This document shows, piece by piece, positions 24,439 through 33,595 of a stretch of 64,000 bases of DNA. Below the pieces are notes generated by a model. It was not told the origin of the DNA. It saw only the letters and a list, made by a program, of their open reading frames with translations, and searched no databases. The stretch's first letter is position 1. Each line of letters begins with the position of its first letter. Made by a program: the position numbers and the translations under genes. The stretch spans positions 31,448 to 95,447 of the forward strand of contig CAYOCP010000019.1 of the NCBI GenBank assembly GCA_964402505.1, in the 5' to 3' direction. This stretch comes from SLRI01 sp964402505 (GTDB lineage Bacteria; Pseudomonadota; Alphaproteobacteria; Geminicoccales; Geminicoccaceae).

Positions 24439-24906
24439 ATGAAGGTGAACGACGCCGTTCTGGGTGCCGTCTTCGTGATCGTCGCCCTCGCCGTCGCCTT
24501 CGCCGCACGCGACTACCCGAACCTGCCGGGCCAGCCCTACGGCTCCGGCACCCTGCCGATGCTGGTGGCGGCGCTGATGCTGCTCCTGGGTGCGGCGCAA
24601 ATCGCCAAAGGCCTCCGGAGCCGCGCGCCGCCGATCCGCCTCGACGCCTGGATGAAGACGCCGGGAGCGCTTCGCCGCATGGCGGCCGTGCCGCTCTTCG
24701 TGGCCGCCTTCGTCCTCCTCCTGCGACCGGTCGGCTTTCCGCTGGCGACACCGCCGCTCCTCCTGGCGCTCCTCCTCGCGATGTCGGTCCGGGTGACGAC
24801 GGCCGCCCTCACCGCCCTCGTGGCGACCGGCCTCATCTGGCTCACCTTCGCCCGGATGCTGGGCGTGCCGCTGCCCCTCGGGCTCCTGACCCGGATCGTC
24901 TACTGA
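24439..24906 (+). CDS. tctB: Tripartite tricarboxylate transporter small membrane subunit TctB
   Basis: A 155-residue integral membrane protein with four predicted helices (VLGAVFVIVALAVAFAARDY, PMLVAALMLLLGAAQ, and two in the C-terminal half). The PGQPYGSGTLPM segment is characteristic of TctB. It forms the permease with TctA. Placed 14 bp after tctC and 34 bp before tctA. Confidence 0.93.
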   Translation: MKVNDAVLGAVFVIVALAVAFAARDYPNLPGQPYGSGTLPMLVAALMLLLGAAQIAKGLRSRAPPIRLDAWMKTPGALRRMAAVPLFVAAFVLLLRPVGFPLATPPLLLALLLAMSVRVTTAALTALVATGLIWLTFARMLGVPLPLGLLTRIVY

Positions 24907-24940
24907 TGCCGCCGGCCCCCTCGGCCGGGAGCGCCTGCTG

Positions 24941-26434
24941 ATGGAGGCGCTGGTCGCGGCCCTCGCCGCCGTCGCCGCGCCACACGTTCTCCTCGTGGTG
25001 CTCGCCGCCTCCGTCTACGGCCTCGCCATCGGCGCGGTGCCGGGCCTGACCGCCACCATGGGCACGGCCCTGCTCGTACCGCTGACCTTCTTCCTCGATC
25101 CGCTCTCGGCCATCGGCGCCATCGTCGCCGCCTCGACCATGGCGATCTTCGCCGGCGACATCCCGGGAGCGCTCCTGCGCATCCCCGGCACCCCCGCCTC
25201 GGCCGCCTACGCCGACGACGCCTACCGCCTGACGCAGAAGGGCGAGGCCGGGCTGGCGCTCGGCACCAACCTCGTCTGCTCGGCCCTGGGCGGCCTCATC
25301 GGGGTCACCGTCCTCGTCGTCGCGGCACCCAGGATCGCCCGCTTCTCGCTCGGCTTCTCGAGCTACGAGTATTTCTGGCTGGCCGTGCTCGGCCTCTCCT
25401 GCGCCGCCGCGGTGAGCCGCGGCTCGGCGGTCAAGGGCGGGCTCTCGATCTGCACGGGCCTGCTGGTCTCGATGATCGGCATCGACATCGTCACCGGCAT
25501 CCGGCGCTTCACCTTCGGCGACACGCCGCTCGTCGCCGGCGTCTCCATCATCCCGGTCCTGATCGGCATGTTCGCGATCACCGAGATCCTGCGCAAGTGC
25601 GCCCAACCGGCAACCACGGCGAGACCCCCGTCGCTCCGCCTCCGCGCCCTTTTCACCGGCGTCGGCGGCACGGTCTGGCGCTACAAGGGCGGCGTCGCCC
25701 GCTCCTCGCTCCTCGGCGCCTTCATCGGCGCGCTGCCCGGCGCCGGCGCCGACATCGCGGCCTGGATCAGCTACGCCCTCGCCAAGCGCTTCTCGCGCCA
25801 GCCCCAGATGTTCGGCCAGGGTTACGCGGAAGGCATCGTCAGCGCGTCGAGCTCGAACAACGCGGCCCTCTCGGGCGCCTACGTCCCGGCCCTCGTCTTC
25901 GGCATCCCGGGCGACACCATCACCGCCATCCTGATCGGTGTCCTGATGATGAAGGGCGTCACCCCGGGACCTATGGTCTTCGTCATGGACCAGGGCCTCG
26001 TCGGCGCCATCTTCCTCGTCTTCGTCCTCGCCAACCTCCTGCTGCTGCCTCTGGGACTCGGCGCCATCCTCCTCTCGCAGCGCCTCCTCGCCGTGCCGTC
26101 CAACGTGCTCTTCCCGGTCATCCTGCTCTTCTGCGCGATCGGCGCCTTCGCCACCAACAACGCCTCTTTCGACATCTGGATCATGCTGGTGGTGGGTCTT
26201 CTCGCCTTCCTCCTCGAGGAGAACGGCTATCCGCTGGCACCGATGATCCTGGCCCTGATCCTGGGCCCGCAGATCGAGGAGAGCTTCATGCAGTCGATCA
26301 TCAAGGCGGACGGGCACCTCCTCGCCTTCTTCAGCCGCCCGATCGCCGGCACGCTCGGCGTGCTGACCCTGCTGATCTGGCTCGCCGCCGGATTCCTCGC
26401 CCTCAGGACTCGAATCGGCGCAGCACGGCGATGA
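24941..26434 (+). CDS. tctA: Tripartite tricarboxylate transporter large permease TctA
   Basis: A 497-residue permease with about twelve membrane helices. Conserved TctA stretches are GAVPGLTATMGTALLVPLTF near residue 30 and PGALLRIPGTPASAAYADD near residue 75. In the middle are GALPGAGADIAAWISY and SSSNNAALSGAYVPALVFGI. Na+- or H+-coupled uptake of a dicarboxylate or tricarboxylate is the known family role. Its last 32 bp overlap the convergent MgtC-like gene. Confidence 0.96.
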   Translation: MEALVAALAAVAAPHVLLVVLAASVYGLAIGAVPGLTATMGTALLVPLTFFLDPLSAIGAIVAASTMAIFAGDIPGALLRIPGTPASAAYADDAYRLTQKGEAGLALGTNLVCSALGGLIGVTVLVVAAPRIARFSLGFSSYEYFWLAVLGLSCAAAVSRGSAVKGGLSICTGLLVSMIGIDIVTGIRRFTFGDTPLVAGVSIIPVLIGMFAITEILRKCAQPATTARPPSLRLRALFTGVGGTVWRYKGGVARSSLLGAFIGALPGAGADIAAWISYALAKRFSRQPQMFGQGYAEGIVSASSSNNAALSGAYVPALVFGIPGDTITAILIGVLMMKGVTPGPMVFVMDQGLVGAIFLVFVLANLLLLPLGLGAILLSQRLLAVPSNVLFPVILLFCAIGAFATNNASFDIWIMLVVGLLAFLLEENGYPLAPMILALILGPQIEESFMQSIIKADGHLLAFFSRPIAGTLGVLTLLIWLAAGFLALRTRIGAARR

Positions 26435-26864
26435 CGAGGACGGCGAGTCCCGTGGCGAGGACGGCGAGTCCGATCAGGCCCTGACCGGCGGCGATGCCGA
26501 TGGCACCGGCCATCCAGAGGCCGCCGCCGGTGGTCAGGCCGCGCACCCGGTCGCGCTCGCGGAAGATCGAGCCCGCGGCGAGAAAGGCGACACCGGCGGT
26601 GATCGCCTCGAGCAGCCGGAGCGGATCCGCCGTCGGCCGCTCCTCGAGCGACCGCACCCAGGCGAACATCTCGAACGCCATGATGGTCAGAAGCGCCGCC
26701 GCCAGCCCGACAAGCATGTGGGTGCGGAGCCCGGCGGCATGACCCTTGAGCTCCCGCTCGAAGCCGACGAAGCCGGAAAGGACGAGCGCCACGACGAGGC
26801 GAAAGAGCGCCTCGCCCGGCGCGATGTCGGCCGACCAGAGATCGTGGACCCATTCCGGCATCAC
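26403..26864 (-). CDS. MgtC/SapB family membrane protein
   Basis: A 153-residue protein with the MgtC N-terminal fold: four helices and the motif GFVGFERELKGHAAGLRTHM, then TAGVAFLAAGSIFRE and GLTTGGGLWMAGAIGIAAG. In Salmonella MgtC inhibits the ATP synthase and helps survival in low magnesium. The shorter members like this one, without the C-terminal soluble domain, are not well characterised. Convergent with tctA, overlapping by 32 bp. Confidence 0.92.
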   Translation of the reverse strand: MMPEWVHDLWSADIAPGEALFRLVVALVLSGFVGFERELKGHAAGLRTHMLVGLAAALLTIMAFEMFAWVRSLEERPTADPLRLLEAITAGVAFLAAGSIFRERDRVRGLTTGGGLWMAGAIGIAAGQGLIGLAVLATGLAVLVIAVLRRFES

Positions 26865-26920
26865 GGAGCCCTCCCCAGATCGGCAACGGCCGGCGGCCGC
26901 CCTCGTTCCGTGCGCCCGGA

Positions 26921-26941
26921 AAAGGGGTCAGGACAAATTTC
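26921..26941 (+). repeat. REP-like 21-bp repeat, copy 1
   Basis: Contains GGGGTCAGGACAAATTT. The 21-base unit is identical to 27692-27712, in the same orientation. The two copies bracket the cupin gene. Confidence 0.85.
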
Positions 26942-27137
26942 CGGATGCGCCATGCGTCCCGTCCGGCCCTTCGATGCTCGCCTGCATACCGCCCGCAAGC
27001 ACATCGGCGGCGGTCGTGCCGTCCTCATCCCGTCGGCCATCGGCAGCTTCTCGGCGGGAGCGCGGACACGGGCCCGAACGTGCCCCGGCTGCCCCATCGA
27101 AGGCCGTGGCCATTGCGCTTCGCCAGCCCATGCGCCG

Positions 27138-27599
27138 CTAGGGTGTCGGATAGGGCGTGCCGTCCTTGTGCACGAAACGACCGTCGGCGTTGGCGATCAT
27201 CATGTCGATGTCGGCGTAGGTGGTGAGATCGTTCGGGTGGCGCGAGCCGATCTCCAGAAGAACCGCCGTTCTCGATGACTTGTTGATCAGATGATGGCCG
27301 TTGCCGGTGCCTTTGGGGAACGCTGCGCAATCACCAGGGCGCAGCACCGTTTCGCCATCGTCCTCGACGAGGGTCACCTCGCCTTCGAGCACATGGACGA
27401 GCTCGTCCTCGTGACTGTGCCAGTGGCGCTGGCTCGACCAGCTCCCCGGCGGCAGGGTCATCAGGTTGACGCCGAAATCCTGAAGCCCGCCCGCCTCGCC
27501 CAAGCGTCGCCGCGTGCGTGCCGCGCAAAGCGCGTCGAACGGCGGCGGATAGTTCGATCCCTGACGAGCCGGCGCGGCGGCGATATCGATCTTGGGCAT
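27138..27599 (-). CDS. Single-domain cupin protein
   Basis: A 153-residue cupin with the metal-binding motif HWHSHEDELVHVLEGEVTLV, then RPGDCAAFPKGTGNGHHLIN. The His, His, Glu, His set is present, so a bound metal is likely. Related proteins are often annotated as cupin-domain or transcriptional-regulator-like cupins; no substrate can be assigned. ATG 27599 (MPKIDIAAAPARQG) follows a GGAGCAG site. The gene stands alone between two identical REP-like repeats, suggesting it may have moved as a unit. Confidence 0.88.
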   Translation of the reverse strand: MPKIDIAAAPARQGSNYPPPFDALCAARTRRRLGEAGGLQDFGVNLMTLPPGSWSSQRHWHSHEDELVHVLEGEVTLVEDDGETVLRPGDCAAFPKGTGNGHHLINKSSRTAVLLEIGSRHPNDLTTYADIDMMIANADGRFVHKDGTPYPTP

Positions 27600-27691
27600 G
27601 CGCTGCTCCTCGTCCTCTGCTCGCCCGTCATTCAGCACGACCGATCGGCAATTGCCACAGGCAAAGGCAGGACTCCTCGATTGGCCGCATT

Positions 27692-27712
27692 AAAGGGGTC
27701 AGGACAAATTTC
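27692..27712 (+). repeat. REP-like 21-bp repeat, copy 2
   Basis: Second identical copy of the repeat at 26921-26941, about 770 bp away and in direct orientation. Confidence 0.85.
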
Positions 27713-28159
27713 GCGAGACGCTGAATGGCGGGTCCGGTCCGGCCGCCGTCGCGTTCTGCCCGCAAGTCCGCGGCATGGCCGAAGCTGCCTGGACGTCGGC
27801 GGCGGCCAGGATATCCGTCGCGACGGGCTCGATGTGGCGGATCGACCCGCTCGTGCGACGCCTCCGCGGCTGGCCGACCCGAGAGGGCGATCCTGCACCC
27901 CGCAGGCGGTCCTCTCGTCGCCTTCCCTGGCCTCGACCCCGGCATCATCACCAACGCTCGTGCAGCTTGCCGCGCCTTCGCCTCGGCGGCGTCACCCTTG
28001 GCCGGAGCGCGTGTCGAGGTGCTCGCGGTGGTGCGTCCGACGCAACCGGCGCTGACGAGCAAATTGGAATGATCGACGAACAAGATCCGAAGAGACGGCC
28101 GAGAACGCCGCAAATCGACATACCCACCGGACCGGCCCTGCATTTGCGGTGGGAGCTGG
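27713..28159. other. Non-coding stretch downstream of the MATE gene
   Basis: About 450 bp with no supported gene; overlapping frames exist on both strands but none shows family motifs or a ribosome site. It may be debris left by the repeat-bracketed cupin segment. Confidence 0.45.
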
Positions 28160-29584
28160 CTAAAAGTCCCGCACTCGGACCGACTCTTGGCAAACCGGCG
28201 CTCGCGTCAGCCGCAGGAAGCGGCGGATCAGCATGACCGCCGCCAGGGCGAGGCCGAAGGCGAAGGCGAGCCAGACCCCCCGGCCCTCGAGCGGCGTGGC
28301 GAGGGCGAGAAGGACCGCCGCCGGGAAGGCGAGGACCCAGTAGCCGATGGCGGCGACGACCAGGGGCACCCTCGTGTCCTGCAGGCCGCGAAGCGCGTGG
28401 ACGGCGGTCACCTGCAGGCCGTCGACGATCTGGAAGACGGCGGCGATGGCGAGATAGGTGGTGGCGAAGGCGAGCACGAGGGGGGCCTCGGGGCCGCCGT
28501 CGAGAAAGGGACGGATCAGCGGACCCGGCGCCAGCCAGAAGGCGAGAGCCGTGCAGCTCATGAAGCCGGCGGCGAGCGCCATGCCGGCGAGCCCGGCGGT
28601 GCGCACCACCGCGCGATCGCCCCGCCCGTGCGCCAGCGCCACCCGGACCGTCACGGCCTGGCCGATGCCGAGCGGCACCATGAAGGTGATGGAGGCGAGC
28701 TGGATGGCGATCTGGTGCGCGGCGAGCTGGAGGGTGCCGACATAGCCCATGATCTGGGCCGAGCCCGCGAAGATGCCGACCTCGACCAGGATGAAGAGGC
28801 CGATGGGTATGCCGATGCGGTGGATGGTCCGGAAGGTGGCCCAGTCGGGGCGCCAGAGACGGCCCAGGATGTGATGGCGGCGGAACGGGTGCCGGGTCAG
28901 GACGATCAGCGCCATGGCGAGGGCGAGAACCAGATGGGTGAGCGAGGAGCCGATGCCGGCGCCCACGACCTCGAGCCTGGGCAGGCCGAAGGCACCGAAG
29001 ATCAGCCCGTAATTGAGGAAGGCGTTGAGCGGGATGCCGGCGAGCGTCACGGCCAGCACGGTGCGCGTCCGCTCGAGCGCGGTGGCGTAGCAGCGAAGCA
29101 CGTTCCAGACGAGGATGGCGATGAGGCCCGGCACCACGCCGCGCATGTAGCCCTGGGCCTCGAGGCTGAGACCGTGGTCCTGGCCGATCGCCGTGAACGC
29201 GCTGCCGATCCACCAGAGCGCCGGCAGGGCCAGGAGGCTCACCGGCACCGCCGCCCACAGGCCCTGGCGGACGACACGGCGCATCTCGCGCACCTGCCGC
29301 CGCGCGAGCGCCGCCGCGGCGAGCGGGGTGACGGCGCTGCCGATGCCGATGCCGAGAAGCATGACGGGATGAAAGACGCTGAGGGCGAGCGCGGTGGCGG
29401 CGAGCGCCTCGGGACCGAGCCAGCCGAGCATCAGGAGGTCGGTGGTCATGATGGCGACCTGGCCGATGGAGGCGATGACCAGCGGCAGCCCGATCCGCAC
29501 CTGCGCCGCCACCTCGCGCCGGAAGTGGCGGGCCTTCGTCGAGGATGCGGCACGCGCCGACGTGACCCGAGGCGGGGAGAGCAT
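28160..29584 (-). CDS. MATE family multidrug efflux transporter
   Basis: A 474-residue cation-coupled efflux pump with about twelve membrane helices in two MatE repeats. Recognisable segments are IGLPLVIASIGQVAIMTTDL and GWLGPEALAATALALSVF at the N-terminus, with the second repeat around PIGLFILVEVGIFAGSAQIM and MVPLGIGQAVTVRVALAHG. ATG 29584 is chosen; longer frames extend into the upstream dehydratase region without homology. Divergent from the UxaA-family gene. Confidence 0.94.
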   Translation of the reverse strand: MLSPPRVTSARAASSTKARHFRREVAAQVRIGLPLVIASIGQVAIMTTDLLMLGWLGPEALAATALALSVFHPVMLLGIGIGSAVTPLAAAALARRQVREMRRVVRQGLWAAVPVSLLALPALWWIGSAFTAIGQDHGLSLEAQGYMRGVVPGLIAILVWNVLRCYATALERTRTVLAVTLAGIPLNAFLNYGLIFGAFGLPRLEVVGAGIGSSLTHLVLALAMALIVLTRHPFRRHHILGRLWRPDWATFRTIHRIGIPIGLFILVEVGIFAGSAQIMGYVGTLQLAAHQIAIQLASITFMVPLGIGQAVTVRVALAHGRGDRAVVRTAGLAGMALAAGFMSCTALAFWLAPGPLIRPFLDGGPEAPLVLAFATTYLAIAAVFQIVDGLQVTAVHALRGLQDTRVPLVVAAIGYWVLAFPAAVLLALATPLEGRGVWLAFAFGLALAAVMLIRRFLRLTRAPVCQESVRVRDF

Positions 29585-29765
29585 CGCTTGACCTGATGCG
29601 GCTGAAGAGGGAGCGCCGATGCGCGGCCGCCCGTGCTTAACCCCTCGCGACGCCGGCGTCGAGCGCTGGCGGTCCGGCCGGAGTTCTGCGAAACTCGCGG
29701 GAGTGACAGAGAAGGCGGGCGGCGGCGGGGTTCTCGGCCGGCGCCCGCACGGGAGCAACCTCATC

Positions 29766-31292
29766 ATGACCGACCCAGCACTCACCGTCCGGCTCAACGC
29801 GACGGACAACGTCGTCGTCGCCCGCCGGGCGATCGGCGAGCGCACCGCCCTCGACGGCGAGGGTGTGACCACGACCGCGAAGATTCCGGCCGGCCACAAG
29901 ATCGCGACGAGCCGGATCGCCAATGGCGAGCCGGTGCGCAAGTACGACCAGATCATCGGCTTCGCCAGCGCCGACATCCTGCCCGGCGACCACGTGCACG
30001 TGCACAACTGCCAGATGGGCGAGTTCGACCGCGACTACGCCATCGGCAGCCGCACGAAGCCCGTCGCCATGGTGCCGGAGGCCGAGCGCGACACGTTCGA
30101 GGGGTTCGTGCGCGAGAGCGGCAAGGTGGGAACCCGCAACTATATCGGCGTGCTCTCCTCGGTGAACTGCTCGGCCTCGGTCTGCCGCTTCCTGCAGCAG
30201 CGATTCCCGAAGGAGGTTCTGGCACAGCACCCGAACGTCGACGGGATCGTGGCGCTGACCCACTCGACCGGCTGCGGCATGGCCGACCGGGGCGAGGGCT
30301 TCGCCGCCCTGCAGCGCACGCTCTGGGGCTATGCCAGGCATCCGAACTTCGCCGGCATCCTGATGATCGGTCTGGGATGCGAGGTGAACCAGATCGACTT
30401 CCTGCTCGAGGCCTACCAGATCGAGCGCGGTCCCTTCTTCCGCACCATGACCATGCAGGAGACGGGCGGCACCCGGCAGACCGTCGAGCGGGCGACCGCG
30501 ATGATCACCGAGATGCTGCCGCACGCCAACGAGTTCACGCGCCAGACCGTCTCGGCCTCGGAGCTCACCGTGGCGCTGCAGTGCGGCGGCTCGGATGCCT
30601 ATTCCGGCATCACCGCCAACCCGGCGCTCGGCTACGCCACCGACCTCCTCGTGGCGCAGGGCGGCACCGGCATCCTCGCCGAGACGCCCGAGATCTACGG
30701 TGCCGAGCATCTCCTCACCCAGCGCGCCGTGAGCGAGGAGGTGGGCCGAAAGCTGATCGAGCGGATCAAGTGGTGGGAGGAGTACACGGCCTCCAACGGC
30801 GGCGAGATGAACAACAATCCCTCGCCCGGCAACAAGGCGGGCGGGCTCACCACCATCCTCGAGAAGTCGCTCGGTGCCGCCGCCAAGGGCGGGACGACCA
30901 ATCTCGCCGGCGTGCTCCGCTATGCCGAGATGGCCAGGGACCGCGGCTTCCTCTTCATGGACAGCCCCGGCTACGATCCCTGCTCGGTCACCGGCCAGGT
31001 CGCCTCGGGCTCGAACATCGTCGCCTTCACCACCGGCCGCGGCTCCTGCTTCGGCTTCAAGCCGGCGCCGTCGATCAAGCTCGCCACCAACTCGGCCATG
31101 TACGAGCGCATGGTCGAGGACATGGACATCAATTGCGGCGACATCCTCGACGGCGGGGCGACCATCGAGAGCAAGGGCCGCGAAATCCTCGACATGCTGC
31201 TCGAGGTGGCCTCGGGCGAGCCCTCGAAGTCCGAGGCGCTCGGCATCGGCGACCACGAGTTCATCCCCTGGCAGATCGGCGCGGTGATGTAA
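29766..31292 (+). CDS. UxaA-family dehydratase (altronate/galactarate dehydratase-like)
   Basis: A 508-residue protein with an N-terminal SAF domain (about residues 1-95, with RRAIGERTALDGEGV and AGHKIATSRIANGEPV). The large UxaA catalytic domain follows, with HSTGCGMADRGEGF, MIGLGCEVNQIDFL, ALQCGGSDAYSGITANPALG and SPGNKAGGLTTILEKSLGAA. Family members dehydrate sugar acids such as D-altronate or galactarate with a divalent metal. The adjacent, convergent SDR gene could act on the same pathway, but the exact sugar acid cannot be told. ATG 29766 is the natural start. Confidence 0.93.
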   Translation: MTDPALTVRLNATDNVVVARRAIGERTALDGEGVTTTAKIPAGHKIATSRIANGEPVRKYDQIIGFASADILPGDHVHVHNCQMGEFDRDYAIGSRTKPVAMVPEAERDTFEGFVRESGKVGTRNYIGVLSSVNCSASVCRFLQQRFPKEVLAQHPNVDGIVALTHSTGCGMADRGEGFAALQRTLWGYARHPNFAGILMIGLGCEVNQIDFLLEAYQIERGPFFRTMTMQETGGTRQTVERATAMITEMLPHANEFTRQTVSASELTVALQCGGSDAYSGITANPALGYATDLLVAQGGTGILAETPEIYGAEHLLTQRAVSEEVGRKLIERIKWWEEYTASNGGEMNNNPSPGNKAGGLTTILEKSLGAAAKGGTTNLAGVLRYAEMARDRGFLFMDSPGYDPCSVTGQVASGSNIVAFTTGRGSCFGFKPAPSIKLATNSAMYERMVEDMDINCGDILDGGATIESKGREILDMLLEVASGEPSKSEALGIGDHEFIPWQIGAVM

Positions 31293-31326
31293 GCGCCCTT
31301 CGAGGCCGGCCGGCGGCGCCCCGACT

Positions 31327-32139
31327 TCAGTGCGAGGCGCCGCCGTCGACGGCCATGGCCTGGCCGGTGACATGGGCGGCCGTCGCGAGGTAGACGGCCA
31401 TGTCGGCCATGTCCTCCTCCGTCTGCGCCACCCCCTGCGGGATGAAGGCCTCGACCGAGCGCTTGTAGGATTCAGCCTCGCTTTCGCCGGGCTCGGCGAA
31501 GATCTGGCTCAAAAGCGTCCACATCTGCGTGCCGACGATGCCGGGGCAGAGGCAGTTCACCGTGATCCCCTCCTTCGCCACCTCCTTCGAGAGGGCGAGG
31601 GAGAAGCCGACCACCGCCCATTTGGAGGCGCAGTAGTGGGTGAGCATCGGCACGCCGAGCTTGCCCGCGATCGAGGCGATGTTGATGATCCGCCCGCCAT
31701 CGCCCTGGCGACGCATCTCGGCCACGACCGCCTGGTTGGTCAGGAATGTCCCCTTGGCGTTGACGTCCATGATGCTGTCCCAGTCCGCCTCGGTGACGTC
31801 CTCGAGCGGCTTGGCGGTGATCACGCCGGCGCCGTTGACGAGCACGTCGATGCGGCCGAAGGCGTCGATGGTCGCCTTGGTCATGGCCGCCACCTGGGCG
31901 GGGTCGGTGACATCCGCCTCGATCGCCAGAGCACGGTCGCCCAGGGCCTCGGCCGTCGACCTCGCCGCCGTGTAGCCGCCCATGTTGCGGCCGTGATACT
32001 GGTTCGCGGCGTCGCGGGCCTGGTCGAGCCCGGCCAGCGCCACCCGCATGCCGAGGCTGTGGAAGCGCTCGCCGATACCCTTGCCGATGCCGGTGCCGCC
32101 ACCCGTGACGAGCGCCACCTTGCCCTTCAGATCCGCCAT
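31327..32139 (-). CDS. Short-chain dehydrogenase/reductase
   Basis: A 270-residue classical SDR. The cofactor motif TGGGTGIGKGIG is near residue 13, NGAGV near residue 100, and the catalytic Ser-Tyr-Lys set appears as IINIASIAGKLG and HYCASK. C-terminal AMAVDGGASH is typical of sugar or polyol dehydrogenases and 3-oxoacyl reductases. It is convergent with the UxaA-family dehydratase (34-bp gap) and lies downstream of a carrier gene, so a role in sugar-acid breakdown is plausible. Confidence 0.92.
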   Translation of the reverse strand: MADLKGKVALVTGGGTGIGKGIGERFHSLGMRVALAGLDQARDAANQYHGRNMGGYTAARSTAEALGDRALAIEADVTDPAQVAAMTKATIDAFGRIDVLVNGAGVITAKPLEDVTEADWDSIMDVNAKGTFLTNQAVVAEMRRQGDGGRIINIASIAGKLGVPMLTHYCASKWAVVGFSLALSKEVAKEGITVNCLCPGIVGTQMWTLLSQIFAEPGESEAESYKRSVEAFIPQGVAQTEEDMADMAVYLATAAHVTGQAMAVDGGASH

Positions 32140-32213
32140 GTCCTTCCTCCCGCAATGCCTCCATTGCAGGATGCCGGCCGCCGGTGGCTCCGGCAACTGA
32201 AATCGACCGCCGC

Positions 32214-33149
32214 CTATCCGGTGACCCGGACGAGGACCGCCGTCACCGTGGCCACGGAGAGGGCGTGGGTGGCGAGCACCAGCGAGGAGGCGCGGACGGT
32301 GTAGGTGGCGTAGCGCTCGGCCAGGACGAAGACCGAGGCACCGGTCGGCAGGCTCGCCGTGACGATGGTCGCAAGCGCCAGCTCCGGGCGGAGCGGCAGG
32401 AGCCAGAGCACGACCAGGGCCATGAGCGCTGGATGAACGACCAGCTTGATCGTGGTGAAGGTGAGGATCTCCGCGCGCGCCCCGGCGATGGGTGCGCCCA
32501 CGAGCGACGCGCCGAGCGCGAAGAGCGCGCAAGGGGCGGCCGCCGCACCGAGCAGCTCCGTGAAATTGCCGACCGGAGCGGGCATGGCGTGACCGCCGAG
32601 CGTCCACGCGAAGCCGGCGAAGACGGCCAGCACCAGAGGGTTGCGCGCGAGGTTCATGGCGACGGTGCCCAGCGTGGCGAGCCGGCTGCGGCCGCGCCCG
32701 GTCCTGGCCTCGAGGATCATGATCAGGATCGGCGCCGTGAGCAGGTTGTCGAAGGTCAGCGCCAGCACCGCCGGCAGCGCCAGGTCGGAGCCCATGGCGG
32801 TGATCAGAAGCGGGATGCCCATATAGCCGGAATTGGTCCAAACGCTCCCCGCACCGGCGACCGCGGCCTCGGCCAGGGGCAGGCCGAAGCGCCAGCGCGC
32901 CAGCGCCGAGGCTGCGATCCACAAGGCGAAGGCGACACCGTAGAAGGCGGCGAAGAAGCGCCAGTCGAAGAGCTCGGCCAGGGGCGTCGTGCCGACCTTG
33001 AGGAAGAGCAGCGCCGGCAGGGCGAAATGGTAGACGAAGGCGTTCAGCCCCTCCACCGCCGCCGGACCGACCAGCCTTTTCGCCAGCGCCGCGTAGCCGC
33101 AGAAGATCAGGGCGAAGAACGGCAGCGCCACATCGACCAGAGCCGCCAT
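32214..33149 (-). CDS. AEC (auxin efflux carrier)-family transporter
   Basis: A 311-residue membrane protein with about ten helices of the AEC/PF03547 family, which includes malonate and other carboxylate carriers. Conserved pieces are FVYHFALPALLFLKV near residue 40, WTNSGYMGIPLLITAMG near residue 105 and LPTGASVFVLAERY near residue 270. It is nine bases from the Nudix gene and upstream of the SDR, all on the minus strand, so an operon is possible. Substrate unknown. Confidence 0.92.
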   Translation of the reverse strand: MAALVDVALPFFALIFCGYAALAKRLVGPAAVEGLNAFVYHFALPALLFLKVGTTPLAELFDWRFFAAFYGVAFALWIAASALARWRFGLPLAEAAVAGAGSVWTNSGYMGIPLLITAMGSDLALPAVLALTFDNLLTAPILIMILEARTGRGRSRLATLGTVAMNLARNPLVLAVFAGFAWTLGGHAMPAPVGNFTELLGAAAAPCALFALGASLVGAPIAGARAEILTFTTIKLVVHPALMALVVLWLLPLRPELALATIVTASLPTGASVFVLAERYATYTVRASSLVLATHALSVATVTAVLVRVTG

Positions 33150-33158
33150 GCCGGATCG

Positions 33159-33590
33159 TCAGAGCAGCTCGTGGAGGAACGGCAGGAGCGGCTTGTCGGC
33201 CTCGGGCATCGGCAGGGCGAAGAGCGCCTGCGGCCGGAGCCAGCGGATCTCCTGCCCCTCGCGCGGCACCGGCTCGCCCTCCCACACCCGGCAGACATAG
33301 AGCGGCATGAGCAGGTGGAAGTCCGCATAGCCGTGGCTGGCGAAGGTCAGGGGTGCGAGGCAGGCCGTGCGCGTGACGATGCCGAGCTCCTCCTCGAGCT
33401 CGCGGATCAGGCAGGCCTCCGGCGTCTCGCCGGGCTCGAGCTTGCCGCCCGGAAACTCCCAGAGCCCGGCCATGCTCTTGCTTCGGGGCCGGGTCGCGAC
33501 CAGCACCCGGTGGTCCCGGTCGATCAGCGCCACGGCGGCGACCAGGACGATCGGCAGCGCTCCCGCCGCGCCCCCTTGCGATGCGGCCAC
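33159..33590 (-). CDS. mutT: MutT-like Nudix hydrolase (8-oxo-dGTP diphosphatase)
   Basis: A 143-residue Nudix enzyme. The complete Nudix box runs from GKLEPGETPEA through LIRELEEELGI, preceded by MAGLWEFPGGK as in MutT. MutT removes oxidised guanine nucleotides and prevents mutation. The start is GTG at 33590, five bases after the argJ stop; no ATG fits. argJ followed by mutT is a common alphaproteobacterial gene pair. Confidence 0.93.
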   Translation of the reverse strand: MAASQGGAAGALPIVLVAAVALIDRDHRVLVATRPRSKSMAGLWEFPGGKLEPGETPEACLIRELEEELGIVTRTACLAPLTFASHGYADFHLLMPLYVCRVWEGEPVPREGQEIRWLRPQALFALPMPEADKPLLPFLHELL

Positions 33591-33595
33591 CCGGC

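Noticed and set aside
26921..27712. CRISPR-like repeat pair
   Set aside because: Only two units about 770 bp apart with a gene between them and no cas genes; the spacing excludes a CRISPR array.
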